Positions 12,776 to 24,759 of a DNA stretch of 64,000 bases are shown here, piece by piece (the first letter of the stretch is position 1; each line of letters begins with the position of its first letter). Source of the stretch: Amaranthus tricolor. Its lineage: Eukaryota > Streptophyta > Magnoliopsida > Caryophyllales > Amaranthaceae. The notes under the pieces were generated by a model. That model saw only the letters and a list, made by a program, of their open reading frames with translations, had not been told where the DNA came from and did no database searches. The DNA is taken from the NCBI RefSeq assembly GCF_026212465.1, contig NC_080053.1:9762028-9826027 (forward strand), given 5' to 3'. Both the position numbers and the translations under genes were made by a program.

Positions 12776-12959
12776 CATATAAACAATATTTGACCAATGA
12801 CTTGTGCCCAACCCTACTACCGGTAAATAAAGTTATTGACCTGCTTTTGACCAATGATTTTTTAGTTGACTTTTGGTTTTGATTTTGATTTTTTGGTTAG
12901 TAAAAATATCCAGAAAAAATTATTTATAATGATTTTTCTAACTTTTAAATTAAAATTTT

Positions 12960-13797
12960 GGGAATTTCCACGTAGTAACCTTGAGGTATTAGGTTTTCCA
13001 AATGGTAGCCAAAGCTTTTCATAAATCCTTGTGTAACCTGAGGTTTACCAAATTCTTTTACCGTGACTTTTTTGCACAGAAAATGTTAGCAAACGTTAAT
13101 TTTGAAGCTTAAACCGTGTTGTATGCCTATTTATGCGTTTCAACATGTGAAATTGCACCAGTTTTATAAATTTCCCCCAAAACATAAACTTAACTCTACC
13201 ATCTTTTCAATTCTTCATCTAGTATCACTTAAACAAACTTCACAACAAATCGATTTGGCATTCGAATACAAAGAAAAAATTGACATACAGATATGGAATC
13301 ACAATTTCATCATTTTATTGAAATTCGAATACTAATGCAATGAAATTCGAATCTTATTTCATCTGTTCATGGAAATTTGAGTGCAAAATTCATTAGTTCA
13401 TTAAAATTCAAAAAGTAGTTACTAACCTTTATCGATCTAAAGCTTTATTTTGTGATGTTTTTGGATAGGTTTCATTGTATTTGAAATCAAATTTTGGGAT
13501 TCAAGATTAGGTCTTTAGGGAAATGGGGAAAATGTTATGATGAGAAAGAGAGAGAGAGAGAGAGTTCATATGGAAAGATAAAATCTCATCGGATTGAATT
13601 GCTGTACTGGAACACTAAGCTTTGCAATTAATGTTTGTTAAAAGTTTTCTGGGTTAAAAAGCTCACGGAGAAAGAATTTTGTAAACCACATGGTTACCGC
13701 GTGGATTTTGAAAAGCTTTAGTTACCACGTGAATTTTGAAAAGCTTTGGTTACCACGTGGAAAATCGATACCTTAGAGCTACCACATCGAATTGCCC
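12960..13797. mobile_element. Non-autonomous TIR element, about 838 bp
   Basis: The left end reads GGGAATTTCCACGTAGTAAC. The right end, inverted, reads GGGCAATTCGATGTGGTAGC. Both continue through a matching stretch containing GGTA.CCAAAGCTTTTCA, giving imperfect inverted repeats of about 70 bp. The right arm has a further ~33-bp tandem repeat (TTACCACGTG..TTTTGAAAAGCTTT). The interior has no recognisable gene and includes a short (GA)n at 13548-13563. A target duplication is not clear: the flanks share only AATTT-like bases. A MULE-like or hAT-like MITE is possible. Confidence 0.65.
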
Positions 13798-14317
13798 TCA
13801 ATTTGTTTTGATGATTTTTGGGTAATTGATACATTTTTCCTCTAATAAAACATGTTTGACAATATCTAATTTTACCAAATACCTCCTTAGACAGATGATA
13901 TGTACTGTTAATTTAAAAACCAACTTAAATAACCAACAATTTAGCTAGTCAAATAAACAAATTAAAAAAAATAACTAACAGCCAACAGTCATTTACCAAA
14001 TAACCCATTTCTCATTTTATCGATGCACATGACTAAATCATTATAACTCAGAAATATGAGATTTGATTTATAGTTTTGATCATACGCAAATTATATTTAA
14101 TAATTATAATAAAATGAAGGAGACGAGGAGAAGCTGGTGGCTATGTGCCTCTGAAACGGAAGTTTATAGAGCTAAAACAGATACAATCAGAACGCATAAA
14201 ACATAGCAATCATTGATCATCGTCAATATTAACATTAAAATCTAAGTTTTTAATCTCAGTACAGAAGAAATAAAACAAAGTAATAACTCTAAACGCAAAC
14301 TTGCAATTTCTAAATCC
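13798..14317. other. Unassigned flank of the MULE
   Basis: This is non-coding, AT-rich sequence between the TIR element and the left MULE terminus. I see no gene or clear repeat. Confidence 0.5.
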
Positions 14318-14384
14318 TTAAACTTCACCACCCTTTTCATTTTATCGCCCCCCCTATTTTAATGAATTGACAAAAATGCCCCTG
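14318..14384 (+). repeat. MULE left terminal inverted repeat
   Basis: This pairs with 20752-20817 in inverted orientation. The longest shared block is CATTTTATCGCC plus the terminal TTAAACTTCACCACC. Confidence 0.8.
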
Positions 14385-14707
14385 GAGTTAAAATTTGTTA
14401 TATACACTCCAATCTCACCAAATAACACCTTTATCACTCTAAAAATACTAAATCAAAACTTAAAATTTGTGGGGCTAAAGCTAAGGAATTCAATATGCAA
14501 ACAATTATTCGATGTAATTTCTAAACGAATTCTAAACGAATTTAATTTTTAAAAAAACAGTTAGGAGGATGAGTCGCGTGCAAATCTTCTTATTTTTTTA
14601 ATTTTTTTTAATATTATATTTATTATTATCATTATTATTATTTTAGAAAAATTAATTATAATAATAATCAGAATATTGATTTAATAATTATATATTTTTG
14701 CTTTTAA

Positions 14708-14782
<75 letters not shown>

Positions 14783-14800
14783 TTTAGAAAAATTAATTAC

Positions 14801-14849
<49 letters not shown>

Positions 14850-15160
14850 TTCAATTAATAATTATTAACTTACATAATATATTAATTAAATGTTTATTAA
14901 TTTAATAATATTTATTTTGATTGCTTATTAGTTTATATGTATGAATTATATAATTTGTTAATAATTTAGATTATTAAATGTATATTAAATTAATCTTTTT
15001 AGAGCCTGGATTTTATTAATGCTAATTACGTAATCGTTACCAATCATGAATTAATATGGTCATTAGTTATTATATTTTTATTCATTTAATTAACTTAAAG
15101 TAATATTTTATTATTGTAATTTATTATTGATAGTTAATTAAATTATCAAAATTGTAGTAA
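14385..15160. repeat. MULE left interior: duplicated AT-rich module with (ATT)n and (AAT)n
   Basis: Two copies of a module TTTTAGAAAAATTAATTA flanked by ATT repeats occur at about 14625-14690 and 14707-14860. The second has expanded into (ATT)n (14707-14779) and (AAT)n (14801-14849) arms, which are complementary and can fold on each other. No gene is seen. A short GATGAGTCGCGTGCAAATC at about 14568 echoes the GC-rich motif at 20461-20545 in the same element. Confidence 0.75.
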
Positions 15161-16963
15161 ATGGCTGGTAACCAAGGAAGAAGAAAGGATTTTTTTAGAG
15201 GCATGTTGAGCGGAAATAGTTTTAGGCCGATCTTACTAAGAGGGGACCCTCAATATAGGGGGGTTACAGGTTCAGTTAGGCGGGCTAGGCATGAAGAGGC
15301 GGCTAGATATAGTCAAGTCTAACGTTCGAGTACGCTGCACCAAGTATGTACTCATTATGAGGACCAGACGAGCTTGCAGAGTAATTCGAGGGGCTCTAAT
15401 GATGATGATAGTGACTACATCGGCTCTGTTGGTCAGCCAATTGACTGGACGGTTGTGCGAGGGCATGCCGATAAGTTTACACAGGCAGGCCCTAGTATAG
15501 CAGACGCTTCTGATCATACAGAAGACAACCAGGTTGACGATGCAGCTCCACTAGGGAGGAAGCGCCAACAGTTCGCTGAAACAGACTAGCTGATAACATC
15601 ACCCCAACCTGGGGGCCCCACTGAAGCCCGCTTGATACCCAGCTACGAGGGGCACATAGCTAAGGTAATTTTTGAGGGCGCTGAGCATACGCCTCCGATA
15701 TTAGAGTGCCGTAGTAGAAAGAAGCCGTTGGACGCGATTATCAGAATGTAGTATATGTCTGATGAGCTGTACGGAGTATTACCTGCCACTCCCCTTGGTC
15801 GTCTGGCACATATTATGCACCAGCACAATGATAGTGCTTTGATTACGGCCTTTGTGGAAAGGTGGCAGCCGGATACCAACACCTTCCACATGCCGTGGGG
15901 GAAGATGACCATTATGTTGCACGACGTGCAACGCATTTTAGGTGTTAGTATCGAAGGTTCACTCTCGGCTGTACCCACTGAGGGTGATTGGAAGCTCGCG
16001 CTGGCCGGTCTATTTAGTGAGCCAATGTTCGAGCTGCGTAGGAAGGGGTACTTTACTAGCGGGACCATCAACTTTAGTGAAGTTATGCACATGTGCCGTC
16101 GGTCTCAAGATTTAAAGACACATTCTATAGCCTATTACATGGATCTTGTGGGTTCGACACTGTTGGTGGATTAGACTAGAACTGGGATGCGACCTCACCC
16201 TACACTAACTTCGAATGCCTATAAGGATGAGATTGCTTGGGGTGCAGTCACTCTTGCGTATTTGTATTGGCAACTGGGTATGGTGTCTAGGGCTGGGTGC
16301 AAGACTGTTACTTGTTGTCTTACATTGTTGCAGACGTGGATCTACGGGTACTTCCCGGCCTTCCGCCCCCATCTTCGTCAAGCTGATATGCCTAACAAGA
16401 TGAGGGCTGAGATGTGGTCCACGTAGAAGCCAGTTTGTAAGCTCAGCAAGCTGAGAGACTGTAGAAGTATATTGGACTCCATGACGAAAACTCAAGTTTT
16501 TGCACATCACAGCACACATTATTATACATTTTATTTTAATTTTAGATTATTTTGTTTATGTAAATTTTGCTTGTGAGCAGGTGGAATGGACTCCATACAT
16601 ACTTCTCCTAGGGCATTATTAAATAAGTACCATCGCACCGCCTATATCAGGGGTATCACCTGTTTTGATATCGTCGAGGTGTATTTGCCTACGAGAATAG
16701 CTAGATAGTTGGGTTTTGTGCAGGCTATTCCCCCTGTCCTATGAGACCTACCCATGCTCCGCGACCGGCACCAAGGTACCTACTTCGTGACCTTTGCTTC
16801 TCTGTCTATTTACACAGAGGCATGGAGTAGGTTACCTTATTATGCCCGCGTTGGTGATCAAATAACGCCATTGCTGAGGATGCCTGCTATCGTGGATATG
16901 AGCCCCCAGGAAAGACAGACTACCGATCCATACATTGAAGAACTTAGAGATTTATTTTCCTAA
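15161..16963 (+). pseudogene. Plant mobile domain (PMD) pseudogene carried by the MULE
   Basis: The start is ATG at 15161 (MAGNQGRRKDFFRG). A low-complexity N-terminal part precedes a PMD-like region with YGVLPATPLGRLAHI, FVERWQPDTNTFHMPWGKM, LHDVQRILGVSIEG, AWGAVTLAYLYWQLG and, in exon 2, YLPTRIAR and TYFVTFASLS. This order fits the 'aminotransferase-like, plant mobile domain' family (MAIN/MAIL1 relatives), known from both host genes and transposons. Exon 1 ends at 16495 (ACTCAA|GTTTTT) and exon 2 starts at 16581 (GAGCAG|GTGGAA), joining in phase. Seven in-frame stops interrupt one frame: TAA 15320; TAG 15587, 15749, 16172, 16424 and 16706; TGA 16742. A 2-bp gain near 16600 shifts the frame after VEWTPY. 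It is convergent with the transposase gene, about 220 bp apart. It is non-functional as read. Confidence 0.8.
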
Positions 16964-17181
16964 TGGAAAGCTTTTAAAGGGCAAGGCCCTTCATACACTA
17001 ATTGTGTTTGTAATTAAAAACTAATTGTTAGAGTAGTGTTGTATTTTTAAACTACTCGGATTGCTTCTATTAATTTACAGCAATGCTTTTTACATTTTTT
17101 TTATTTACATATTTATTTATACATATTCAATGCTATCTAGATATAAAGGTAACCTAAATATTTAAGTACACAATAATTACA
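16964..17181. other. Convergent 3' spacer of the two MULE genes
   Basis: About 220 bp of AT-rich sequence separates the TAA of the PMD gene and the stop of the transposase-OTU gene. It would contain both 3' ends. Confidence 0.5.
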
Positions 17182-20100
17182 CTATGGACTATCTAAATTG
17201 ACTGCATCTTCAGCAGTGTTATTACCTTGTGGTGGTTGAACCCCGTATGGTCTATTCCAAAGAGAAATCCTGCTTCGAAAATGTGTTTCTAAATGTGTAC
17301 ATGAATTGTTAGTTGCTTCTCTCCATGATCGCTGGATTGGCGGCAGTGGAGATGAATCATCGTTCATTAAAAGTTGAACATAATGATTTCTATTCACCCA
17401 ACACATATGTATAACTTTATTTACACCATGCACACCCGCTGTTCTCCTTAACGGAAGAACTAAATATCTATAGTTTGGATTACCGTCAGGAGAACCATAA
17501 TATGCCATGCCAATGTGAAGAAACGTTGTTGCAGAGTACAATCCCATTGGTGCTTCCAACCAGTGAATAAATGGTGCAGGTCCCTTGCTATGTGAACCAA
17601 TTCTGAATATAGCATTATCTAGCATCTCTGTCGATAGATACACATGTAGGTATTGCTCTTTATTCGTTTGCATTTCCATACACATTGCACGCCGTAAAAG
17701 AGGCCATTCCTCCTCGCCTCCCAACTCTGTGATGGCAATAGCTCTAAATCCATAGTTACCATCGCCTATAACATTAATCCAATCAAACAAATAAGAAGGA
17801 AGAATATACGGGATATGATTGGGGCATGAAAAGAGTGAAAAATCACGACCTGCTAAACCATCTGTAAGTAAAAAAGGTTAGTAACATTCAATTTTAACAA
17901 ACTAAAGTGAATAATAGAAAGGAAAGTCAGATACCAGATAAGTTGAAACTAAAGTTAATTCCAACAGACGATTGCGTTGATCTAGCACTAGATTTACCAC
18001 TAGATCTCCCGTGTGATGAAGATCTCAATCCGCGACACCTAGAGGACGATTTGTTGTATTCAAAAGCGCTTTTGTTTCTCTTGAGGGTTTTGCTTGTCGT
18101 TGGTCTTCCCTTTCTTGGTGGACTTGCATGTGACTCAGGTATATCAGCACCATCAGGATGCAATTCATCATAAAGTACCCGAGACATGTGTCGTACAACT
18201 GCAGGATCGACTTTTAACACTTCATCAACCAACGATTAAAAGTACTCTTTATCATCGGCGTTTGCGTGCCGTACTCCTTAGTTGGTGTCAGCTTCTACCT
18301 CTATGTACGTTAAGGTTTTTCAGAATGGATGAATGTCATCCAAATACAACGAACCTTGTATCTTGATCGAAAAAAAGAAGTAACAAGCACAGGGCAATCC
18401 ATGGATGCTTTGAAGTGCACAACCACATTTGTCAAATACATAATCACCCAACTCTAACATACGATTATGCTAAAGCAGTAATTGTTCCAAGGAAAAAATG
18501 GATACATGTCGATATAACGGTCTTAAGAAATTATATCGCAAAAACCTTGAAACAGAATTCATGGATTCCTATAGCGTTTGTCGGATCCTCGATTGCTGAT
18601 TTGTTATTTGTGTGTGTGCCCTTTCAAACAGGGTATCAAATAAGCTATTACCGCTACCAAGATAGTACTTGAAAGACGAGTGTTGGCTTTCAACTCTGCT
18701 GGTAGTCTGGTTGCCCATGTGTAAACAGTCATTCGTCCATGCACGTACAAATTTCTCTTTGTGTGAAATCCATGTTCCAGGCAAATATCAAACGACCCTA
18801 GTATTCCTAGTCGACGAAGTAGCCACAATCGATTCCCATCTGTTTTCAAATTCAGCGAGCGTATGTAGAATTGTTAACCAGGGGGTTCCATCTAGTTTTC
18901 CTAAATATCTGCCCTTGTTGAATTCTTTTCCCGCCACACAATTTTTCCACCATGTTCTCTACATCATTGGCAATATGCCATACGCATAATAAATGTCGCA
19001 CATCTACATTAAACAAAAGATTGAACATAATTAATATATATTCAATAAATAGAATGACAATAATTAATCAAGACAACCTTTTACCTGGGAAGACATCACG
19101 AATAGCTGCAGATAAACCCTCATCTCGATTAGTTACGATTACGCTGTGAGTCTGAGCTCTGCCAAAAATATCTCCCAATCCCTCCAACACCCACGCATAT
19201 GACACAGCCGCCTCATCTCGCATCAAACAAAATACAACCAAAAAGTTGTGATTGGCTGGCATCATTTCAATTATTTCACAAAGTGGCCACTTTTGTTTGT
19301 TTGTTTTGTAAATTATATCTATCAACAAAACATAAGGCCACGTACGTATCATCTGGATGGATGTAGGATTTGCAACTAATAATCTACTCAATTTCCCTTC
19401 ACTATCCAAGTCTGTCCAAGCCACGTAATTATCCTCTATGGCCATATAAAGACAGTGTTGAAGCGGAGTCCTACCCTCCATCTCTTCTCTCTTAATTGAT
19501 TGTCTTACATTATAAATTTGATTCATACTAGCAAAAAAAACCAGAAAAATTTTGTTTAATTGAGGTCATGATAAACGCAGGTTGCATGCCGGTTGCACTA
19601 AGTTCTCGTATGTGCTGCCAAATATCTCCAGTCAACCTATTTGCCCTTACATGACCATCTCTGTAAACTAAGAACGGGTGGTTATGTGTTTCTTTTTCAC
19701 CAGGACACACCCTCATCGTCCAAGGTTTTTCCCCTGGTTTACGACTACAACATACAATCATAAATTTACACCTACATGTTCTACTTTTAGAACCAGGTCG
19801 GGTAGCATTATTTAAGTTATGAAAATCACCCATAATATTACCAAAGCGGTGACATCTTAAATACAAACTAACTCTATAATGTCCTTCTTTTTGTTTATAT
19901 GAAGCACGTGTAAATTGAAAACCAATTCCTATTGCTATCTCGTTGGCCCAAGCAAGTACTTCATCTACGGAATCAAATTTTCTATCCGTAACAAATCTAC
20001 CAGAGTAATCTACATTGTCCCCTAAGTTTTCAAAGTCCTACAAATATAAAATAAATTTTCGATCGTTAATAAATATTATTTAAAATATAAAATAAAACAT

Positions 20101-20645
20101 AGATTAGATTAATAAAATATTATATAAATAAACATTAATAATAAAAATATTCAATATTAAAAAGCAATAATTTATTTTAATAATTAAAATTTCAACTAAA
20201 TTAAATATATATAAAATAAAATAATTTACATAATAATGAAATATAAAATAATTAAAATAAATTACTACAACATAAATTATAAATTAAATAAATTACTACA
20301 GCATAAATTATAAATTAAGTAAATCACTACAACATAAATTATAAGTTACAACAATAATTTAAATAAAAAATAAAAAATAATTAAATAATAATATTATAAA
20401 ATTATAAAATAAAATAATTTACTACAACATATATTAATAATATTAAAATAAAGAAAAAAAGGGGTCAGTCGCACGCGAACGAGCCGCGGATGAGTCGCAT
20501 GAAACGTGCGACTGGACCGCGGTTGGGTCGCGTGTGACTGCTGTACATCTTTTTGTTTTTTTAAAAAAAAATCGAATGGATTGAATTACTTACCGCATAG
20601 TATTTTACTTACCGAATAGTATTCATCTTCATTAAGGTTCGACAT
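17182..20645 (-). pseudogene. FAR1/MULE transposase pseudogene with C-terminal OTU-like domain
   Basis: Exon 1 is 20645-20613 (MSNLNEDEYYS, donor TCG|GTAAGT). Exon 2 starts at 20037 (TTTGTAG|GAC) with a FAR1-like region (RKFDSVDEVL, HNHPFLVYRDGHVRANRLT), then the MULE core (LIDIIYKTNKQKWPL, FCLMRDEAAVSYAWVL). It ends at 19085. An 81-bp intron leads to exon 3 (19003) with HLLCVWHIAND and FENRW, then RVESQHSSFK and a SWIM-type CGC...HGLPC. A Lys/Ser-rich linker (PPRKGRPTTSK) precedes a donor at about 17927. The last exon (from about 17869) has the OTU-like GDGNYGFRAI and RNHYVQ. Lesions: an 8-A run (19533-19540) shifts frame; a shift lies near 18860, a stop near 18790 and more stops beyond. The OTU Cys is Tyr. 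The expected second acidic residue is Asn (VTNRDEGL). Confidence 0.82.
20461..20545. repeat. GC-rich nested palindrome in intron 1 of the MULE gene
   Basis: CAGTCGCACG (20466-20475) and CGTGCGACTG (20505-20514) are exact inverted repeats. Overlapping copies of CCGCGG and GTCGCGTG form further near-palindromes. The block stands out against very AT-rich intron sequence. Confidence 0.8.
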
Positions 20646-20751
20646 TGTGAATGGATTTCAAGTTTTAGCTTCCTTTAATTTAGAGACTTTTTAGAGAGAT
20701 GTTAGTGTTTTTGAGTTCGTAATTTAGTGTTTTTGAGTTCGTAAATTATGC

Positions 20752-20817
20752 AAAGGCAATATTGGAAATTCATTATACAAGGGGTGGCGATAAAATGAAA
20801 ATGGTGGTGAAGTTTAA
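20752..20817 (-). repeat. MULE right terminal inverted repeat
   Basis: Inverted match of 14318-14384, with a few substitutions and small length differences. Confidence 0.8.
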
Positions 20818-21007
20818 TAATACCCATTAGATTGGTATCTGCTTCAATTCTATTAACATCACCATCTTTCTTCTACTAACACCCAAAAGGTCCTACGACA
20901 TCTATACATCCTTCACAACCACCATTATTACCCGAGCCAAGGCCACAAGTTTATGATATGGAGGTCCATCACATAATACACTACCCAAATATTTACTCAA
21001 ATAACCC

Positions 21008-21009
<2 letters not shown>
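20818..21009. other. Unassigned flank
   Basis: Short non-coding stretch between the MULE and a (TA)n tract. Nothing is recognised in it. Confidence 0.5.

Positions 21010-21082
<73 letters not shown>
21010..21082. repeat. (TA)n microsatellite, left side of an inserted MITE
   Basis: Perfect TA tract of about 73 bp directly abutting the element at 21083. Confidence 0.97.
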
Positions 21083-21841
<759 letters not shown>

Positions 21842-21933
21842 GTTAATGAAAATAGCACAAAATAACATCAACATCAACAATATTGATAATAATAATAATA
21901 ATAAGAGTGAAATTAATGAATTAAAAAATAATA

Positions 21934-22201
21934 TTTCTTCCTATTCACCTTAGGAGTCTCATTTGACTTTTCAAGGATTTTAAAGAGAGTCAAAAGTGGG
22001 ACCCTAAGGGTAGGAAAAAGAGTGGTATTATGAGTTTTTAATATAAAGGAGAAAATTAGTATGGGTACTGAAGGGTATAATTGAAAATAGGATAAAGTTA
22101 CTAAGGATATAAAAGTCAAAAACCCATACCAAAAATAGAAATGGGACAATTAATGTGAATTAACCATAAAAAATGGGACACATAAGCTGAATAGGAGGGA
22201 G
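21934..22201. mobile_element. Stowaway/Tc1-mariner-type MITE (copy B)
   Basis: Inverted relative to 3198-3470. The left end is TTTCTTCCTATTCACCTTA and the right end is CATAAGCTGAATAGGAGGGAG, with TA on each side (21932-21933 and 22202-22203). Internal blocks (GTGGGACCCTAAGGGTAGG, AATTGAAAATAGGATAAAG) match copy A in reverse orientation. Confidence 0.85.
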
Positions 22202-23419
22202 TAAGAAAATGGATAAAAACATGGAAAGGACAAAAAGGAATAGTTGATGCTATTTTTGACCTTCAGCAGTTGCATGAAAAGTAAGATTGCAATTTGCACA
22301 ACATCAATACCACATAAGTTATGTGATTGGGCCCCCTGCGATATCATGCGATTTTACTAGGGTTTAATCGCACAACAGTTATGCAATTTTTTCTTTGTGA
22401 ATACACACAGGGAAACGAATGAGTAAATAATGAATAGGGAAAAATTGTAAAAGATAAAATAATATTTGCTCGATGCGTTTAAATAAACTCAATTATTTTT
22501 TATTTTTAAATAATTCTACATATTCAGTGCAACTGCTGAAAATAAATTTAACTATTTTTTGTTCATAATTTTTGACTTTTAAAGAAGCTTTGTAGTTTAT
22601 TATAAACAATAAGTCGCTTTACTTATAACAAATATAATTAAAAGGTTGGTTTATTCAAAAATAATTAATAGGTGAGTTTATTTTCAACAAATCAAGTAAA
22701 TATTGGTTTATTATTAATAATTTACAATAATAAATAGCATGATGAAATAGAACATAACTTTTTTAATATGTGTTTAGTTAATTTTTTCCTCTACCGACTA
22801 AAATCGTTTTCATTAAATATTTTTCAAAATCTACATAATATAACTGTATTCATTCATTTTAAAGTTGCACAATTTATATTTCTATTCTATTTTTCATACT
22901 CTTTGCAAAGGGAAATTCACATTTATATTTTTCATTAACTGATTTTATACATCTCTGACAATAAGACGAGGAGGATAACTAAAACAGCGTTGTTGATCAA
23001 AGAGATCAGAAGGGCGTAGTAGTGATTCTTGTAGAACTATTTTGTCGCAATAAAGCGTCTACACAAATTTAAGACACATAAACGTCTTAAAACTCTAAAT
23101 TTGTCAAACGCCAAAAAAATTCAATAATTTTTTAAGATACATAAAAGAAAAACCCTAAATTCATTCAACACCAATAAATGTCTAAAAATCTTAGAGATGC
23201 ATATAAACGTATAAAATTTCATTCTTTCTAAACTTAAACACGTCTAAAACCTAAGCGACAAAGCTTAGAATTACCTTGTTTTGATTATTCGCGTAAACAC
23301 ATTTTAAACACTATTAAAGAATGATAAAACAACCTAATTTAAACGGAAAAAACTTTCTAAAACATGGCATCGAAAGATTTGTGAAGAAAAGTTTTTAGAA
23401 GATATTAGAAACCTTGAAA
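22202..23419. other. Unassigned AT-rich sequence
   Basis: I see no supported gene or bounded repeat in this 1.2-kb stretch. Confidence 0.5.
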
Positions 23420-23850
23420 TACTACAATAAAATTAACTTTTAGCGACAATTAAAAAAATGTCATTTATTTATATTTTTAATGTAATAAATATTTGCTTTT
23501 ATTTTAAACTTCACTATAAAGTGATTTAATGACACTTTATTTGATTTTTAATGACATATATAATTGCTACTATAGCATATAGTGATATTTATGAAAAATG
23601 TCACTAGATCCTATGAAGGGAAAAACTTTACTATGATTTTTTATTATACTGTTAAAGAGTCTAAATAAATGTCACTAAATTCATTATATATACCAAAAAA
23701 AAATTTTAAGTAGTAACATCTAAATTAAATGTTACTAAATATATTCCATTAAAAATAACTTATGTTGAAGTGAAAAAAAACTTTTAGACGCGTGAATCCA
23801 TCAAAAATCTATTAGATTATCATCTAAAAAGTCTATGTTTTGTTGTTGTG
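23420..23850. mobile_element. CACTA-like non-autonomous element, 431 bp
   Basis: The left end TACTACAATAAAATTAACTT leads into TTTTAGCGACAATT. The right end, inverted, reads CACAACAACAAAACATAGAC and leads into TTTTTAGATGAT. Both resemble the common plant CACTACAA-type terminus. A 3-bp AAA flanks both sides (23417-23419 and 23851-23853). The interior has repeated TGTCATTT and AATGTCACTA motifs in both orientations, typical of CACTA subterminal arrays. It has no coding capacity. The degenerate first bases keep this tentative. Confidence 0.5.
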
Positions 23851-23853
23851 AAA

Positions 23854-24759
23854 ACTAGATAATCGAAAAGTAAATTGGTTATTTAAGATGGTTTTTTTAT
23901 GTAAATTAAATAATAGAATTAGTCTTGTTAGTAGCTCATGTGATGGTCATTTATGAAATACTAAATTTATATCTCGTGACTCAAAATCCTTTTTTGAGAC
24001 TACACATTAAATTTCTGTTAACTTTCAACCAATTTTTATTATTCAAAGTCATAAAAACATTTCTTAATTTTACACCTTTTCTTGAACAAATTCACAATTA
24101 TTTTTATGTAAAAAACTAAATTAGTATAAAATTATGGCTTGTACATGAGTTATTATTGTGAAAAAAAGTCTTGGATCCACAAAAGTCTTAATTCCAGTCT
24201 TGAAAATCAAAGACTCATTATAAAACTTTTTTTGGAGGGGATAGGAAAAGGGAATTTCATTCAAATAACAAAAAAAAAATATTATTGTACCTACACTAAT
24301 CATTCTTTATAAGATCTAAAATATCAATAAAATAGTAATCACCCTTATACAAATAGCATCATTTCTGAGACTCATCATTAGTTGAAGGGATGGGAGCAAA
24401 TAACTTGTACTTCCTCCGTTACCCGTTACTTGCTACTTCTCTTATCTATCGTTGTTATTGTTCCTTATCTTTTACATGTCGTTTTTTTATTTATTTATTT
24501 TTTCTATCTTTTTTACTTCTTATTTTTACTTCTTTTTCTTTGTTGTGTATTTTATTTATTTTTATTCTTTTTTTAATTATTGTTAATGGTAAGGATGTGT
24601 TGTAAGTTGCAGGTTTCCGGATAGATTCACTCCTTTAAAAACTCTTTGACCACATTCTCTTTTATTAGTATAAATTATCGTCTTTCTTCCCTCTAGACCT
24701 TGATCATAGTTTTCCTATGAGTGGAATATATTGGGTTTATGATGATGATGATAATTATG
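23854..24759. other. Unassigned sequence with a pyrimidine-rich stretch
   Basis: No gene is supported. A T-rich run at about 24480-24575 yields hydrophobic nonsense frames only. Confidence 0.5.

Larger units (their letters stand above)
14318..20817 (-). mobile_element. Mutator-like element (MULE), 6.5 kb, with PMD gene and transposase-OTU gene
   Basis: The inverted termini match: TTAAACTTCACCACCCTTTT on the left and the same sequence with one change at the right end, read on the minus strand. Similarity continues for about 65 bp (TCATTTTATCGCC, AATGAATT). Between the TIRs lie two convergent genes: a plant mobile domain pseudogene (15161-16963, +) and a FAR1/MULE transposase pseudogene ending in an OTU-like domain (17182-20645, -). 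The convincing TIRs and a MULE-type transposase define the class. A 9-bp target duplication is not preserved; the flanks TAAATCC and TAATACCC are only similar. Both genes are broken, so the copy is not autonomous. Confidence 0.82.

Noticed and set aside
15272..15517. Frames at 15272-15517 (-) and 15291-15500 (+) as genes
   Set aside because: They are shadows of the PMD gene frame, which alone gives a coherent protein across the region.
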